A stretch of 64,000 bases of DNA from Chryseobacterium indoltheticum (GTDB lineage: Bacteria > Bacteroidota > Bacteroidia > Flavobacteriales > Weeksellaceae), in the NCBI RefSeq assembly GCF_003815915.1, contig NZ_CP033929.1, positions 2,914,001 to 2,978,000 of the forward strand, given 5' to 3'. Made by a program: the position numbers and the translations under genes. Positions 40,967 through 49,973 of this stretch are shown here, one piece after another. The notes under the pieces are model-generated. The model did not search any database. It saw nothing but the letters and a program-made list of their open reading frames with translations, and was not told the origin of the DNA. Position 1 is the stretch's first letter. Every line of letters begins with the position of its first letter.

Positions 40967-42700
40967 ATGAATCTTTCTGAAGTTCTTACTTTTATCAACG
41001 ATAACAAAACACCCGACACCAAAAAGGAGGTCGGGGTGTTTTTATCTGTATCTCTACACACAAAAGGTGTAAGACCAAAATTTAAACTTGATAGAGGCGG
41101 AATGTTATTTGATAATCAAGACTTTATCGATGATTATCAACAAATATTTGATAATTATCTATTATCAAGGCATCCACGAGAAAGTGAAGTTACTCGAAAT
41201 TGGAGACTATCACAATACAAGCCATTTACAAGAGATCCGTTCTTGCAAATCACCGATATTATCAAAGGCGCAATTTTTAACGATGGTCAATATACGATTC
41301 AACTTCCTAACAAAAATGATGATGAGTATATTTGGTCTAAATCATTTCTTGAATTTGATTTGATTGGTCTATTTTCAAACAGAATTTTAAGTTTGATGCT
41401 TGAAGATCCTAATGGATATATCGTCCGAATTCCATCAAAACCAAGTTACGAAACAACAGGCGAAGTTCAGATCAATGTTGATTACGTTTGCATAAAGGAT
41501 GTTATTAGAAAGCCAAGCACTGGTGATTTTATATTTTATAGTAGAGATCGCAAATTTATTTATTGGATTAATTCCAATGTGATTATTCGATTCATTAAAG
41601 ATGAGCAGTCCGGTAAATGGAAACTTGAAAATGAGAATGGATATTTCGCACATTTATTAGGTCGTATTCCTGCGAACATCTTAGGAGGTCGCTATGAAAC
41701 AGACGGCTATTATTCATCATTTTTAAACAAAGCTGTGCCAGTTGCTGACGAATATGTTTCAAACTATTCTGCTAAACAAATGATCGACAAGGAGGCTTCA
41801 CATCCTTATATTCAGCAAATGAACATCGAATGTATTGAGTGTGACGGAGAAGGAAAAAAACAGGTACCATGCCCAATTGATGATTTACATCCTACCGGAG
41901 TTACTCTTGAAAAATGTCCTAAATGTAAAGGCCGAAAATATATCAGCATAAATCCAGCTGATCGCTTCGAGGTTTCTAAAGAAGACATGGATAAACCGGC
42001 TATTAGAATTATAAATCCGGATGTATCAATAAACACTTATCATCAAGAAAATACTGACAAATTATTTCAAAAAATATTAGATGCGCTTAATCTAACTTTA
42101 ATCAGGGAAGCGCAAAGCGGTGCAGCTAAAGTTGTTGACCAAGAAAAACTATATCAGTTCATATCTGGTATTTCTACTCACATTTTTGACAACCTCATTT
42201 ACAATACGATAAAGGATATTATCAGTTATAGAAATGTCCGGGTCAATAATGGAGTCACACTTCCAACTGATTATGAATTCACATTCGTGAAACCTCAACA
42301 GTTTAATATTAAAACTGCAATGGATTTGTTGAATGAAATTAACGAGACCCAAACCGCTAACCTTCCCATATTCATTCGAAGAAAGATGATCGGTGAGTTT
42401 GTTAACAAGCGTTTCAGCTCCGATGATGTGATGCAAAAGAAATCAAAATTCATCATTTTAAATGATCCTCTATTTGCTTTCTCAACTGCTGAACTTGCAC
42501 AAATGCAAACAATATCTTCAGAGCAAATTCAATTCTCGCAAACTCTTCCAATGATTCTTGATAAAATAGAGGTCGATCTAGGTCAGAACTTTATTTTGGA
42601 AAAATCATTCGATGAGATTAGAACTAAAGTTGATGAGCTGTTCAAGCCTATACCTGTAAGTAACTCAAGCAAAAAAGACGAGGATGTCGTAACTCAATAA
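40967..42700 (+). CDS. Portal protein with an inserted zinc knuckle pair
   Basis: The 577-residue product has the length and helix-rich end of siphophage portals (RRKMIGEFVNKRFSSDDVM, the NLTLIREAQSGAAKV crown-helix region). In the middle (about residues 289-325) it carries CIECDGEG and CPKCKGR, two CxxC knuckles in a DnaJ-like arrangement, seen in some Bacteroidota phage portals. It would form the head vertex ring. The last 15 codons contain the fourth copy of the 12-mer TGTAAGTAACTC (42655-42666). Confidence 0.8.
   Translation: MNLSEVLTFINDNKTPDTKKEVGVFLSVSLHTKGVRPKFKLDRGGMLFDNQDFIDDYQQIFDNYLLSRHPRESEVTRNWRLSQYKPFTRDPFLQITDIIKGAIFNDGQYTIQLPNKNDDEYIWSKSFLEFDLIGLFSNRILSLMLEDPNGYIVRIPSKPSYETTGEVQINVDYVCIKDVIRKPSTGDFIFYSRDRKFIYWINSNVIIRFIKDEQSGKWKLENENGYFAHLLGRIPANILGGRYETDGYYSSFLNKAVPVADEYVSNYSAKQMIDKEASHPYIQQMNIECIECDGEGKKQVPCPIDDLHPTGVTLEKCPKCKGRKYISINPADRFEVSKEDMDKPAIRIINPDVSINTYHQENTDKLFQKILDALNLTLIREAQSGAAKVVDQEKLYQFISGISTHIFDNLIYNTIKDIISYRNVRVNNGVTLPTDYEFTFVKPQQFNIKTAMDLLNEINETQTANLPIFIRRKMIGEFVNKRFSSDDVMQKKSKFIILNDPLFAFSTAELAQMQTISSEQIQFSQTLPMILDKIEVDLGQNFILEKSFDEIRTKVDELFKPIPVSNSSKKDEDVVTQ
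42655..42666 (+). repeat. TGTAAGTAACTC element, copy 4 (inside the portal CDS)
   Basis: The same 12-mer occurs 34 bases before the portal stop, without the terminator hairpin; a second GTAACTCAA follows at 42687. Being on the plus strand like the others and at a gene end, it may mark where an ancestor of the element was captured into the reading frame. Confidence 0.6.
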
Positions 42701-42743
42701 TTTATTTTTACAAGTGATTATTTATCATAAAAATCTTTAAATC

Positions 42744-43217
42744 ATGGCTAAACAAACCCAACCAAAAGCTCAGACTCAGGATTCTAAAAAAGCCCCTGAA
42801 ACAACTGCTAATGCTACGCCCAATACTCCAGAATTACAGACGGATGCATTTGGTGGAGATTTAGCACAGACTATAAAAGCAGAACCTGAAACAACTGCTA
42901 ATGAGGACATTCATAATCCTTATAGTAAACAAATCATATCAGAAAATGAAGATATCAAAGCTACCGAAATTATAGAGCCTGTAAAAACAGAAACGCTTGC
43001 ACCGTATTTTGATAATCCTCTAGTAACTGATGTGATTCAACCAACTATTCATGACGAACCTATTAAACCAACTTTGACAGATCAGGTTGTTTACGAAGAT
43101 TTCTCTAAGGACAGCACTGTAAAAGTGAAAAACGTAAATGGCGTGGTCGTTAATTTGAGCGGAACTGCTGCAAAGATTCTTAAAAACCTTGACGCAACTA
43201 CTAAAATCGTGAAGTAA
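42744..43217 (+). CDS. Acidic hypothetical protein (157 residues)
   Basis: The product is Thr/Pro/Glu-rich in its first half (with a repeated PETTAN segment) and structured only at the end. It lies between portal and scaffold genes and shares its stop base with the next start. It may be a head accessory or an internal protein; no family recognised. Confidence 0.6.
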   Translation: MAKQTQPKAQTQDSKKAPETTANATPNTPELQTDAFGGDLAQTIKAEPETTANEDIHNPYSKQIISENEDIKATEIIEPVKTETLAPYFDNPLVTDVIQPTIHDEPIKPTLTDQVVYEDFSKDSTVKVKNVNGVVVNLSGTAAKILKNLDATTKIVK

Positions 43218-43456
43218 TGGCCAAACAGACGCAGGAAACTGAAAAAAAAACAGTGGAAGAAAATCCAGTTCTAGAAGTTAAGGATTTTGTTTCATCTCCA
43301 ACAAAATCAAAATCTTTACCTGTTTTAAAACGTGGTGAAATTTTGATTTCAGAAGCTGATGAAAGTGGTAAAGAAGTCAATCATTTCATCAGTAATCAAA
43401 AAACATTCGATGACTTCTACAGTAAGAACAAGAAATTTTCAATTAAAAAAAAATAA
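43217..43456 (+). CDS. Small hypothetical protein (79 residues)
   Basis: The product MAKQTQETEKKTVEENPVLE... is charged and ends in SIKKK. Its opening repeats that of the previous gene (MAKQTQ), hinting at local duplication of the 5' end. It ends three bases before the scaffold-like gene. Confidence 0.6.
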   Translation: MAKQTQETEKKTVEENPVLEVKDFVSSPTKSKSLPVLKRGEILISEADESGKEVNHFISNQKTFDDFYSKNKKFSIKKK

Positions 43457-43459
43457 GAA

Positions 43460-44296
43460 ATGAAATTAACACAAGCAAACCTAATCAAACTATTATCATC
43501 CCTAGGACTACAGGATGTACAAGTTGTGGAGGATGAGAAAGATGCAGATCAGTTCAATGGTGATGAAATCATCAACGGTTTTCTCGAAACTAAAAAGCCA
43601 GTTTTCATGCAGAACTTTGAAAGTGAAATTCTTCCTGAAAGACTAAAAGCTGAAGCTGGAAAGTTTGGAGGAAATCTAAAAAATAACATTAAAAAACTTT
43701 CAAACGGTCTGATTAAAGACAGTGACTTAGCAGGTAAATCAGATGCTGAAGTTTTGCAGATTTTTGCTGAATTCTTGAACAAAGACAAAGATGCTTCAAC
43801 TGAAGATCTGCGTAATCAGATGAAAACTCTTTCTGAAAGTCAACAATCTACGATTGATAAACTTAAAGAAGAATATGAAGGAAAGTTATCAGGAAAAGAT
43901 AAAGAATTTGACAGTTTCCATATCGAGTCTTATCTAGGAAAACTAGTTAACGAACTTCCTTTAATTGGTGAAGATCCTGCTGTTAAAATCGGAGCCTTAA
44001 AAAGTAACATTGAATCAAACTATTCTCCAGTATGGAACCGTGAGAAAAAAGAGCTTGAATTGAGAGAAAAGCAAAATCCTGAAAGATTTGCACAGCTTAA
44101 CGAAAACACTCTTTTAACTCCAAAAACATACGCCGAAAACTTCTTCAAAGGATTAGGTATGGTCAAGACAGATATGTCGAAAGAAAATGCTACTGATCAT
44201 GTTGACAAAGGAAACGGCGCAGGAAATAGTACTGATTTTCAAAATAGAACAGATATGCCATTCGCCAGTGTAGTTGCTGGAATTGAAGGGAAATAA
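43460..44296 (+). CDS. Probable capsid scaffolding protein
   Basis: The 278-residue product is acidic and helical with a long coiled coil (about 115-160, MKTLSESQQSTIDKLKEEYEGKL) and a flexible C-terminal end. It directly precedes the capsid gene, the usual place of a GP20-like scaffold. No protease motif is seen. Its stop merges with the tRNA-like fold at 44296. Confidence 0.65.
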   Translation: MKLTQANLIKLLSSLGLQDVQVVEDEKDADQFNGDEIINGFLETKKPVFMQNFESEILPERLKAEAGKFGGNLKNNIKKLSNGLIKDSDLAGKSDAEVLQIFAEFLNKDKDASTEDLRNQMKTLSESQQSTIDKLKEEYEGKLSGKDKEFDSFHIESYLGKLVNELPLIGEDPAVKIGALKSNIESNYSPVWNREKKELELREKQNPERFAQLNENTLLTPKTYAENFFKGLGMVKTDMSKENATDHVDKGNGAGNSTDFQNRTDMPFASVVAGIEGK

Positions 44297-44345
44297 TACC
44301 GTGTGAATAGAGGAACAATGAGAGGTTCAAATCCTCTCCGGTGTT
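44296..44345 (+). other. tRNA-minihelix-like structure
   Basis: A seven-base acceptor-like stem (AATACCG/CGGTGTT, one wobble) encloses a perfect T-arm (AGAGG TTCAAAT CCTCT) but no D- or anticodon arm; only 19 bases separate the stem from the T-arm. It looks like a truncated tRNA. It begins inside the stop of the scaffold gene and lies 108 bases before the capsid gene. Confidence 0.5.
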
Positions 44346-44352
44346 CAAATGT

Positions 44353-44407
44353 TGGCGATAGTCGGAAACGCCATAAAAACTTGACATGTAGGATTTAAGG
44401 TATCCTA
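44353..44407 (+). other. Two hairpins in the capsid gene leader
   Basis: TGGCG/CGCCA (44353-44373) and TAGGAT/ATCCTA (44389-44407) are clean stems. Together with the tRNA-like fold they make the 156-base leader of the capsid gene highly structured. They may set expression or mRNA stability. Confidence 0.45.
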
Positions 44408-44452
44408 AATAACCTTTAGAAATTTAATTATTAATCAAAAAAAATTCTAAAG

Positions 44453-45508
44453 ATGTCATTCGCTAATGCCCATCAGTCCATTCAAAGGACTATAGTAAAC
44501 TACGCTAAAACCAATTATCTAAATCCTGCTCTACTAGCTATTTTGTTAGCTGCAAGACAGAACAATAGAATCACTGCTGAAGATACTGGCCGAGAAGCCG
44601 GTAAAAAAAGAAAGTTGATTTTAAACTATTTACCTCCTGTATGTGCTTCTACTGGATCTTGTGCTACAAACTTATGTGATGTTGACGGAAATGAAGTTGA
44701 ACCGTTGCAAAAAGATTTCCTAGTAGGAAAATGTACAGCTTCAAATGTTATCAAAATTACATTGGATAATAACAGAAACTTAGACAATGTAACTCTATCT
44801 GAGTGGCATTTAGGTGTTTTTGCAAACGAAATGCAAGCCGCGAGAAATAAACTTGCTCTAGAAGTTTTAACAGTTCTAGCTGCCAACGTTGGTAAGTTCC
44901 CTGACGGAATTGCTACCGTGAAAAAAGCTATTCTGGCAGACCCTAAAACTGGTGCATTTTCTCCACTTGGAAAAGCTTTGATCGAGAAAGTGTTTCTTGA
45001 TACACAGATGACAAATACACCAATGGTTATCGGAGGGGATAGTGTTTTCGTTGCACAATCTATGCAGTCAGCTGGAGGTATAGATCAAAACGGTGTAAAT
45101 AGAGGTGCTGCAACTTCATTGAATAACTATTTTTATGATGGTTTGATCAATCAAGTATTCGCAGGTGGTGAAAACCTAATCGCATTTGACCCGTCTATGT
45201 TCAAGTTCGTAACATGGAATAGAAATGCAGGAAGATTCGCAACCGATGACCGTGATTTCAATCCACAAACAGCTTTCCAAAATAAAGACACATTCTACAA
45301 AGGTTCTATTGTTGATCCTGTGACTGGTCTATTGTGGGATTTAAACGCAAAATTCGACGACTGTACAGATACTTGGAAGTATCAATTCAAATTAGAATGG
45401 GATATGTTCTTTATGCCGGCTGATTCTTGTACGAAGCCTGGCGTTAATGGAATCTTCCATTTTGAAGGTTGTGAGTTGATTGAGCCAACTTGTCCTGTAG
45501 CAGTTTAA
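44453..45508 (+). CDS. Major capsid protein (probable)
   Basis: The 351-residue product is a mixed alpha/beta protein with repeated Asn/Gln/Asp-rich segments (LSEWHLGVFANEMQAARNKLALEVL; FKFVTWNRNAGRFATDDRDF), typical of major capsids by size and content. It is placed after the scaffold gene and before the connectors and has a separate leader and terminator, as expected for a strongly expressed gene. Near the N-terminus there is a short Cys cluster (CASTGSCATNLC). I do not see a protease beside it, so whether the head is HK97-like is not shown. Confidence 0.75.
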   Translation: MSFANAHQSIQRTIVNYAKTNYLNPALLAILLAARQNNRITAEDTGREAGKKRKLILNYLPPVCASTGSCATNLCDVDGNEVEPLQKDFLVGKCTASNVIKITLDNNRNLDNVTLSEWHLGVFANEMQAARNKLALEVLTVLAANVGKFPDGIATVKKAILADPKTGAFSPLGKALIEKVFLDTQMTNTPMVIGGDSVFVAQSMQSAGGIDQNGVNRGAATSLNNYFYDGLINQVFAGGENLIAFDPSMFKFVTWNRNAGRFATDDRDFNPQTAFQNKDTFYKGSIVDPVTGLLWDLNAKFDDCTDTWKYQFKLEWDMFFMPADSCTKPGVNGIFHFEGCELIEPTCPVAV

Positions 45509-45547
45509 AAATATCATCCATTAGGAAGATGCTTATTTCTTAATTTC

Positions 45548-45576
45548 CCTTTCCTCGTTATTCGGGGAAAGGTTTT
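45548..45576 (+). terminator. Terminator or attenuator after the capsid gene
   Basis: CCTTTCC/GGAAAGG pair with an inner stem and are followed by TTTT, 40 bases after the capsid stop. It would limit read-through to the connector genes. Confidence 0.65.
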
Positions 45577-45588
45577 AAAAAAAATTCA

Positions 45589-46545
45589 ATGAGCCAGATT
45601 TGTCTTGAAGGTATAGTTTCAGTTAGAGATGTTTGCGCAGAACAGTTTATCAATAGTTCGAGCGGATATGATCTTATGGACGCTCCCGAAATCGATATCG
45701 TACGAATTAATGATATTGCAAATGCAGAATATAATACAGGGCTTAAGATTTTAAAAAACTGCGTAAGATTAGCTTTGAGAGATATTGAAACCGATTTTAT
45801 ATCAGTTTTATCCGCAAATAAAATATCAGTAACTAATAACTCATACGATGTCATTACAGGTAATTTTTCAGCACAAAATATCAACAATGCTTCAGGCCAA
45901 AAGGGAATTGTTATTCACAAACAAGGCAATTCGGGTGTAAAGAAGATCAGGCTAAAAAAAATAAGAATCTACCCGGTAAATGATCACCCATCTGCACAAT
46001 TAAAATTTATTGACAGTGGAAAAGAATCGGTTCTAAACATTGCACTGATCGGCGGGAAGGTAAACGAGTTTGCTACTGATTATTTTGTTGAAGGTAGCGA
46101 TGTAAAAATCCTTTTAGAAGGTGTTCAGACTTATTCAAGTGAACTTACATGTCTTTTAGGTTGTAACGGCACCATTCCTAATGATTGTGGTTATGTTAAA
46201 GGTTGGAACGGATCCTCTGAAACTCAAAGAGAAGGTTTTGGAATAAATGCAGTTTTCTCATGTGAATGCGATTATTCCCAGATACTTTGTCAACAATCAA
46301 AAAACTTTGTCGGTTTACTGATTTGGCTGAAATCCAGAATTTATGCTCTCGAAGAAAGAATTAACAGCTCCAGAATCAATCCATTTATTATCTACGGTCA
46401 AGAAGATGCTAAAAGCCAAAGGATAGAACTTTTAAATGAATACAATTCTAAATGGAATGTTTTCATTGAAACAATTCCAAATTTAATTACTAAAAATGAT
46501 GATTGCTTTGTTTGCAATAAATCAAAAATAGTTACCAATGTCTAA
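45589..46545 (+). CDS. Phage structural protein (head or connector)
   Basis: The 318-residue product is beta-rich (IRLKKIRIYPVNDHPSAQLKF) with a C-terminal helical part; it has several Cys (CSCECD-like and CFVCNKS near the end). It follows the capsid gene and overlaps the next gene by eight bases. Family unrecognised. Confidence 0.65.
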   Translation: MSQICLEGIVSVRDVCAEQFINSSSGYDLMDAPEIDIVRINDIANAEYNTGLKILKNCVRLALRDIETDFISVLSANKISVTNNSYDVITGNFSAQNINNASGQKGIVIHKQGNSGVKKIRLKKIRIYPVNDHPSAQLKFIDSGKESVLNIALIGGKVNEFATDYFVEGSDVKILLEGVQTYSSELTCLLGCNGTIPNDCGYVKGWNGSSETQREGFGINAVFSCECDYSQILCQQSKNFVGLLIWLKSRIYALEERINSSRINPFIIYGQEDAKSQRIELLNEYNSKWNVFIETIPNLITKNDDCFVCNKSKIVTNV

Positions 46546-47074
46546 TGGTTATGAAAAATTAATACGAAAGTACGAACAATACAAAAAAGATCTTCCTGAC
46601 ATTTTGGAAGATAAAATTTTAGATGAAACTGCAGCAGAACTTGAAAGAAAATTTCGAAAGAGAATTTTCACAGATGGATTAGATTCTGACGGAAATATTA
46701 TTGCTCAAAGTTACAGCACTAAACCTACAATTGTTAAACAAGATGTATTTATAAAGCCTTCAGCATTCAAGGGAACAAAAACGATGAAGCTTGAATATGG
46801 ATATAAAGAATTGCGAGATATACAAGGTTTAAAAACCGACAAGGTTAATTTGGATTATTCAGGAGACTTAAAACGTAGCCTGAGAGTTGCAAGAAGCGAA
46901 AAATCTGTTGTCATCGGGATCAACGAAAAGCGAAATCTTGACAAAGTTCAAAATTTGGAAAAAAAATATCAAACAAAAATATTCGCATTCAGCAAGAAGG
47001 AAATTCAGGATCATATTCAAAACATTATTAAAAAACTGAGAAGTGCTCAAAGAGATTATTTCTATGGAGGATAA
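46538..47074 (+). CDS. HK97 gp10-like tail completion / head-tail joining protein
   Basis: The 178-residue product has a helical N-terminus followed by a beta region around GDLKRSLRVARSEKSVVIGIN and a C-terminal helix (FAFSKKEIQDHIQNIIKKL), the pattern of gp10/gpG-like virion morphogenesis proteins that cap the tail. The position after capsid and before the tail-end gene fits. It overlaps the next gene. Confidence 0.6.
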   Translation: MSNGYEKLIRKYEQYKKDLPDILEDKILDETAAELERKFRKRIFTDGLDSDGNIIAQSYSTKPTIVKQDVFIKPSAFKGTKTMKLEYGYKELRDIQGLKTDKVNLDYSGDLKRSLRVARSEKSVVIGINEKRNLDKVQNLEKKYQTKIFAFSKKEIQDHIQNIIKKLRSAQRDYFYGG

Positions 47075-47579
47075 GATTAAAAAATATTTATTGAATGAAC
47101 TGCCTTTTCTTAACGCAGGATTCACGGGTATTTTCCTTGATAACATCACAGGCAAACTAATCAGTTATTATGGTGACGAAGTTGGAATTTCGGACAAAAA
47201 CGGAGCTTTTTTCTATTTGCGTGAAAATGGTGAGGAGACTTATAAAACAATCAATATTTCAGCACCTAAAACCTTAGAAACTTCTCAAGATTTTAAACTC
47301 ATTATGTATGCTAGGGATTTGAATGTTGCTGATGTAAAAAAATGCGTTTTGAATGTTCTTTGGAGTTTTAAGGAAAAAAACTCAACTCCAATTTCTGTCA
47401 TTTCAAGTTCTACAAACATCGGTAAAATAATTCTGACAGAATATCCAAAATTGAAAGCTGAAGATCGATTGTCAATTCTGAAAAACCTAAAATTTGGCAG
47501 CCTACTTTCGTTTGACATCCGAATAATAGGGAAAATCACAGTCAATAATTGCGAATGTAAAATATGTACAACATGCTAA
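47064..47579 (+). CDS. Hypothetical neck/tail-completion protein (171 residues)
   Basis: The product (ATG 47064, overlapping the previous gene by 11 bases) has an alpha/beta pattern and a C-terminal Cys run (NNCECKICTTC) that may bind a metal. It overlaps the next gene by 16 bases. Role inferred from place only. Confidence 0.6.
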   Translation: MEDKIKKYLLNELPFLNAGFTGIFLDNITGKLISYYGDEVGISDKNGAFFYLRENGEETYKTINISAPKTLETSQDFKLIMYARDLNVADVKKCVLNVLWSFKEKNSTPISVISSSTNIGKIILTEYPKLKAEDRLSILKNLKFGSLLSFDIRIIGKITVNNCECKICTTC

Positions 47580-47842
47580 AATGTGATGAATTTATAGGTT
47601 GTTATGGTAGTTGCGATCAAAGTATTCCAACTGGAATAATCGCAGACTTTACTGGTGAAATCATTATTGAATTCACCTTCAATAATGCAAAGAAAAAGAT
47701 TGTTTCAAATGCAATTCAAAATGAGGAAATAAAGATTCCTAACGATTTCACGCCCGGAGTTATTCACTGCGTTGAATTGAAAAAAACGGACAAAACAAAA
47801 ATTAAAAACTTATCATTTAAAATTTACAGCGAATGTTTATAG
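47564..47842 (+). CDS. Small hypothetical protein with beta-rich fold (92 residues)
   Basis: The product begins with a Cys-rich stretch (CDEFIGCYGSCDQ) and continues as strands (IADFTGEIIIEFTFNNAKKKIV). An alternative start is ATG 47573. It lies in the connector block; no function assigned. Confidence 0.6.
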   Translation: MYNMLKCDEFIGCYGSCDQSIPTGIIADFTGEIIIEFTFNNAKKKIVSNAIQNEEIKIPNDFTPGVIHCVELKKTDKTKIKNLSFKIYSECL

Positions 47843-48186
47843 TTACCACTTTAATGTTCATAATAGGCAATGCTGCATTAGCATTTATCCTTTACATGTC
47901 AATTCAGAAAGATCAGATTTTCGATTTGCTTTTCAAATGGCAAAATATGTTGAGAAAATTTGACGTAGCAGGGACAACAAATAAACTGATTTTATATAAA
48001 ATTCTTGGTGGTTGTTTGTTGTGTTTTTCTCATTTCTTAAGCTTCTTGGGGTTTTGGCTCTATCTGCTTTTTATCCTTGAATTGAATGCAGGATTTCCCA
48101 CATTTTGGATGTGGATCATTATCTATTTAGTTTATGTTCCAACATCCACAACTTTAAGTTTATATATACATAAGTTACTGAAATGA
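47833..48186 (+). CDS. Membrane protein (117 residues), possible pre-fibre or lysis-related
   Basis: The product has three hydrophobic segments (about 2-22, 48-75 and 90-112) with a short loop containing GTTNKLILYKILGG. It is integral to the membrane and lies within structural genes, ahead of the fibre genes. It could be an accessory holin or a packaging-time membrane factor; unknown. Confidence 0.6.
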   Translation: MFIVTTLMFIIGNAALAFILYMSIQKDQIFDLLFKWQNMLRKFDVAGTTNKLILYKILGGCLLCFSHFLSFLGFWLYLLFILELNAGFPTFWMWIIIYLVYVPTSTTLSLYIHKLLK

Positions 48187-48338
48187 AAGTAAAGATTCTT
48201 TTAAGTGGCTTCATCATGGATATCAGTCTTGTTCCGGATGACACAGGTATCGAAGTAATCGAGGGAATATTTACCGGAAAAATTTTTAACAGTACAGATC
48301 TAAAAAGAATAAATAATAATCAAAATTTCAATTGCTAA
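48183..48338 (+). CDS. Small hypothetical protein (51 residues)
   Basis: ATG 48183 overlaps the previous stop (ATGA) and opens a 51-residue frame (MKVKILLSGFIMDISLVPDD..., ending NQNFNC). The overlap and coding-like content support it. Confidence 0.5.
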   Translation: MKVKILLSGFIMDISLVPDDTGIEVIEGIFTGKIFNSTDLKRINNNQNFNC

Positions 48339-48341
48339 ATA

Positions 48342-48704
48342 ATGAGTTCTGAAGCAGCTATTAACCCCGACGGATCACCGTCAGTACCAACGCTATTTGT
48401 TGTTACTCAAGAGGGAGTAGCAAAGAAATATGATTGGGAAGATCTGAAAATATACATTAATCAATCCAGTCATTTTAACTCATCAATCAAGAATAATTCA
48501 ACATTTACCGGACTTCAAAATAATATAAATAAAACCTTCACTCTTCCTGATATTTTTATAATTAACAGCACAAGGGTTTATGTAAACGGAATTAGACAAA
48601 AGATAGGAATAAATAATGACTACGTTGAAAACAACAATACGATTATACTTAATATTCCACCTGAACCAACAGATAATTTAATAATTGACTATATAAAACA
48701 ATAA
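48342..48704 (+). CDS. Tail-fibre-associated protein (120 residues)
   Basis: The product ends with a repeat typical of phage fibre proteins (VYVNGIRQKIGINNDYVENNNTIILNIPPEPTDNLIIDYI), the same type of motif that closes the larger fibre protein next door (YLNGQLLEPGTGNDYTISG). It is probably a short fibre subunit or a base of the fibre. Confidence 0.7.
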   Translation: MSSEAAINPDGSPSVPTLFVVTQEGVAKKYDWEDLKIYINQSSHFNSSIKNNSTFTGLQNNINKTFTLPDIFIINSTRVYVNGIRQKIGINNDYVENNNTIILNIPPEPTDNLIIDYIKQ

Positions 48705-48707
48705 ATA

Positions 48708-49967
48708 ATGTCTACAACACTCATAAAAAAAAGACAGATTGAAAATCTGAAAATTGTCAATGCTGACATAGATTCAGCAGCTGCAATTGATACAAGTAAA
48801 TTAGCTGAAGGATCTGATTTCATTAAAAAAACAGGGACTGTAACGTTTACAGGAGATCAATCGATGGGCGGAAACAAATTAACAAATTTGGGAGCCCCTT
48901 CAAATCCAGATGACGCAGTTCGATTGGTCGATCTACAAAATAATCAAGCAGGATTGTCATTTAAAGATGCTGCAAGAGTTGCTACTACTGCAAACATTAC
49001 ACTATCTGGCGCACAAACAATTGACGGTGTTTCTGTTGTTGCAGGAAACAGAGTTTTGGTAAAGAATCAGACCGCGGGCGCTGCGAATGGTATTTACGTT
49101 GCAGCAACTGGAGCATGGACTAGAGCTAGCGATGCTGATACTGCAGAAGAATTAAAAAGCGGAACTTTTATACTTATTCAAGAAGGTACTGTTAATGCCG
49201 ATAGTGGCTGGGTGCTTTCAACCGATGGCGCTATTACAATTGGATCAACCGTACTAACTTTCGCACAATTCTCTGGTGCTGGTCAGATTTCAGCAGGTAC
49301 CGGTATGGTGAAAAATGGGAACACGCTTGATGTAGTTGGTACTGCTGGCCGAATCGTTGCAAATGCTGATAATATTGATTTAGCCACAACTGGTGTTACT
49401 GCTGGAACATATACCAAAACTACAGTAGATGCATATGGACGTGTTACAGCTGGAACAACAGCTACTCCAGCAGATATCGGAGCACAACCTTCTAATGCTA
49501 ATTTAACAAACTTAGCATCATTTAGCGGACCCGGTTTTTATGTGAACACTTCCACAAATTCAAATGTTGCCAGATCGATTGCTGGAACTGCTGGAAGAAT
49601 TGGCATTACAAACGGAAATGGTGTTGCTGGTAATCCAACAATAGATTTATTGACATCAGGTGTCGCTGTAGGAACATATAATAATGTAACTGTAGACGCA
49701 TATGGTAGAGTTACTTCTGCAAGTAATATTGCCGTCATGAATCCTTCTAATTACATTGTTAGAGAGTCGCCATCAGGATTAGTTAATGGTACGAATGCGG
49801 TGTTTTCTTTAGCTAATGTTCCGTTAGCTGGAAAGGAAATGATTTATTTAAACGGCCAATTGTTAGAACCTGGTACTGGTAATGATTATACTATTTCTGG
49901 TGCAACAATAACAATGTTAACTATTCCGGTAGTTGGAGATATTATTAGAGCAACTTATTATTATTAA
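48708..49967 (+). CDS. Tail fibre protein (419 residues)
   Basis: The product has N-terminal fibre repeats (DQSMGGNKLTNLGAPSNPDDAVRLVDL), a motif common to phage fibres (NGIYVAATGAWTRASDADT...), Ala/Thr/Gly-rich beta repeats (two copies of the segment TVDAYGRVT at about 240 and 325), and the C-terminal YLNGQLL... domain. It likely binds a receptor or joins the fibre. It is collinear with the next large fibre gene. Confidence 0.8.
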   Translation: MSTTLIKKRQIENLKIVNADIDSAAAIDTSKLAEGSDFIKKTGTVTFTGDQSMGGNKLTNLGAPSNPDDAVRLVDLQNNQAGLSFKDAARVATTANITLSGAQTIDGVSVVAGNRVLVKNQTAGAANGIYVAATGAWTRASDADTAEELKSGTFILIQEGTVNADSGWVLSTDGAITIGSTVLTFAQFSGAGQISAGTGMVKNGNTLDVVGTAGRIVANADNIDLATTGVTAGTYTKTTVDAYGRVTAGTTATPADIGAQPSNANLTNLASFSGPGFYVNTSTNSNVARSIAGTAGRIGITNGNGVAGNPTIDLLTSGVAVGTYNNVTVDAYGRVTSASNIAVMNPSNYIVRESPSGLVNGTNAVFSLANVPLAGKEMIYLNGQLLEPGTGNDYTISGATITMLTIPVVGDIIRATYYY

Positions 49968-49973
49968 ACTATT

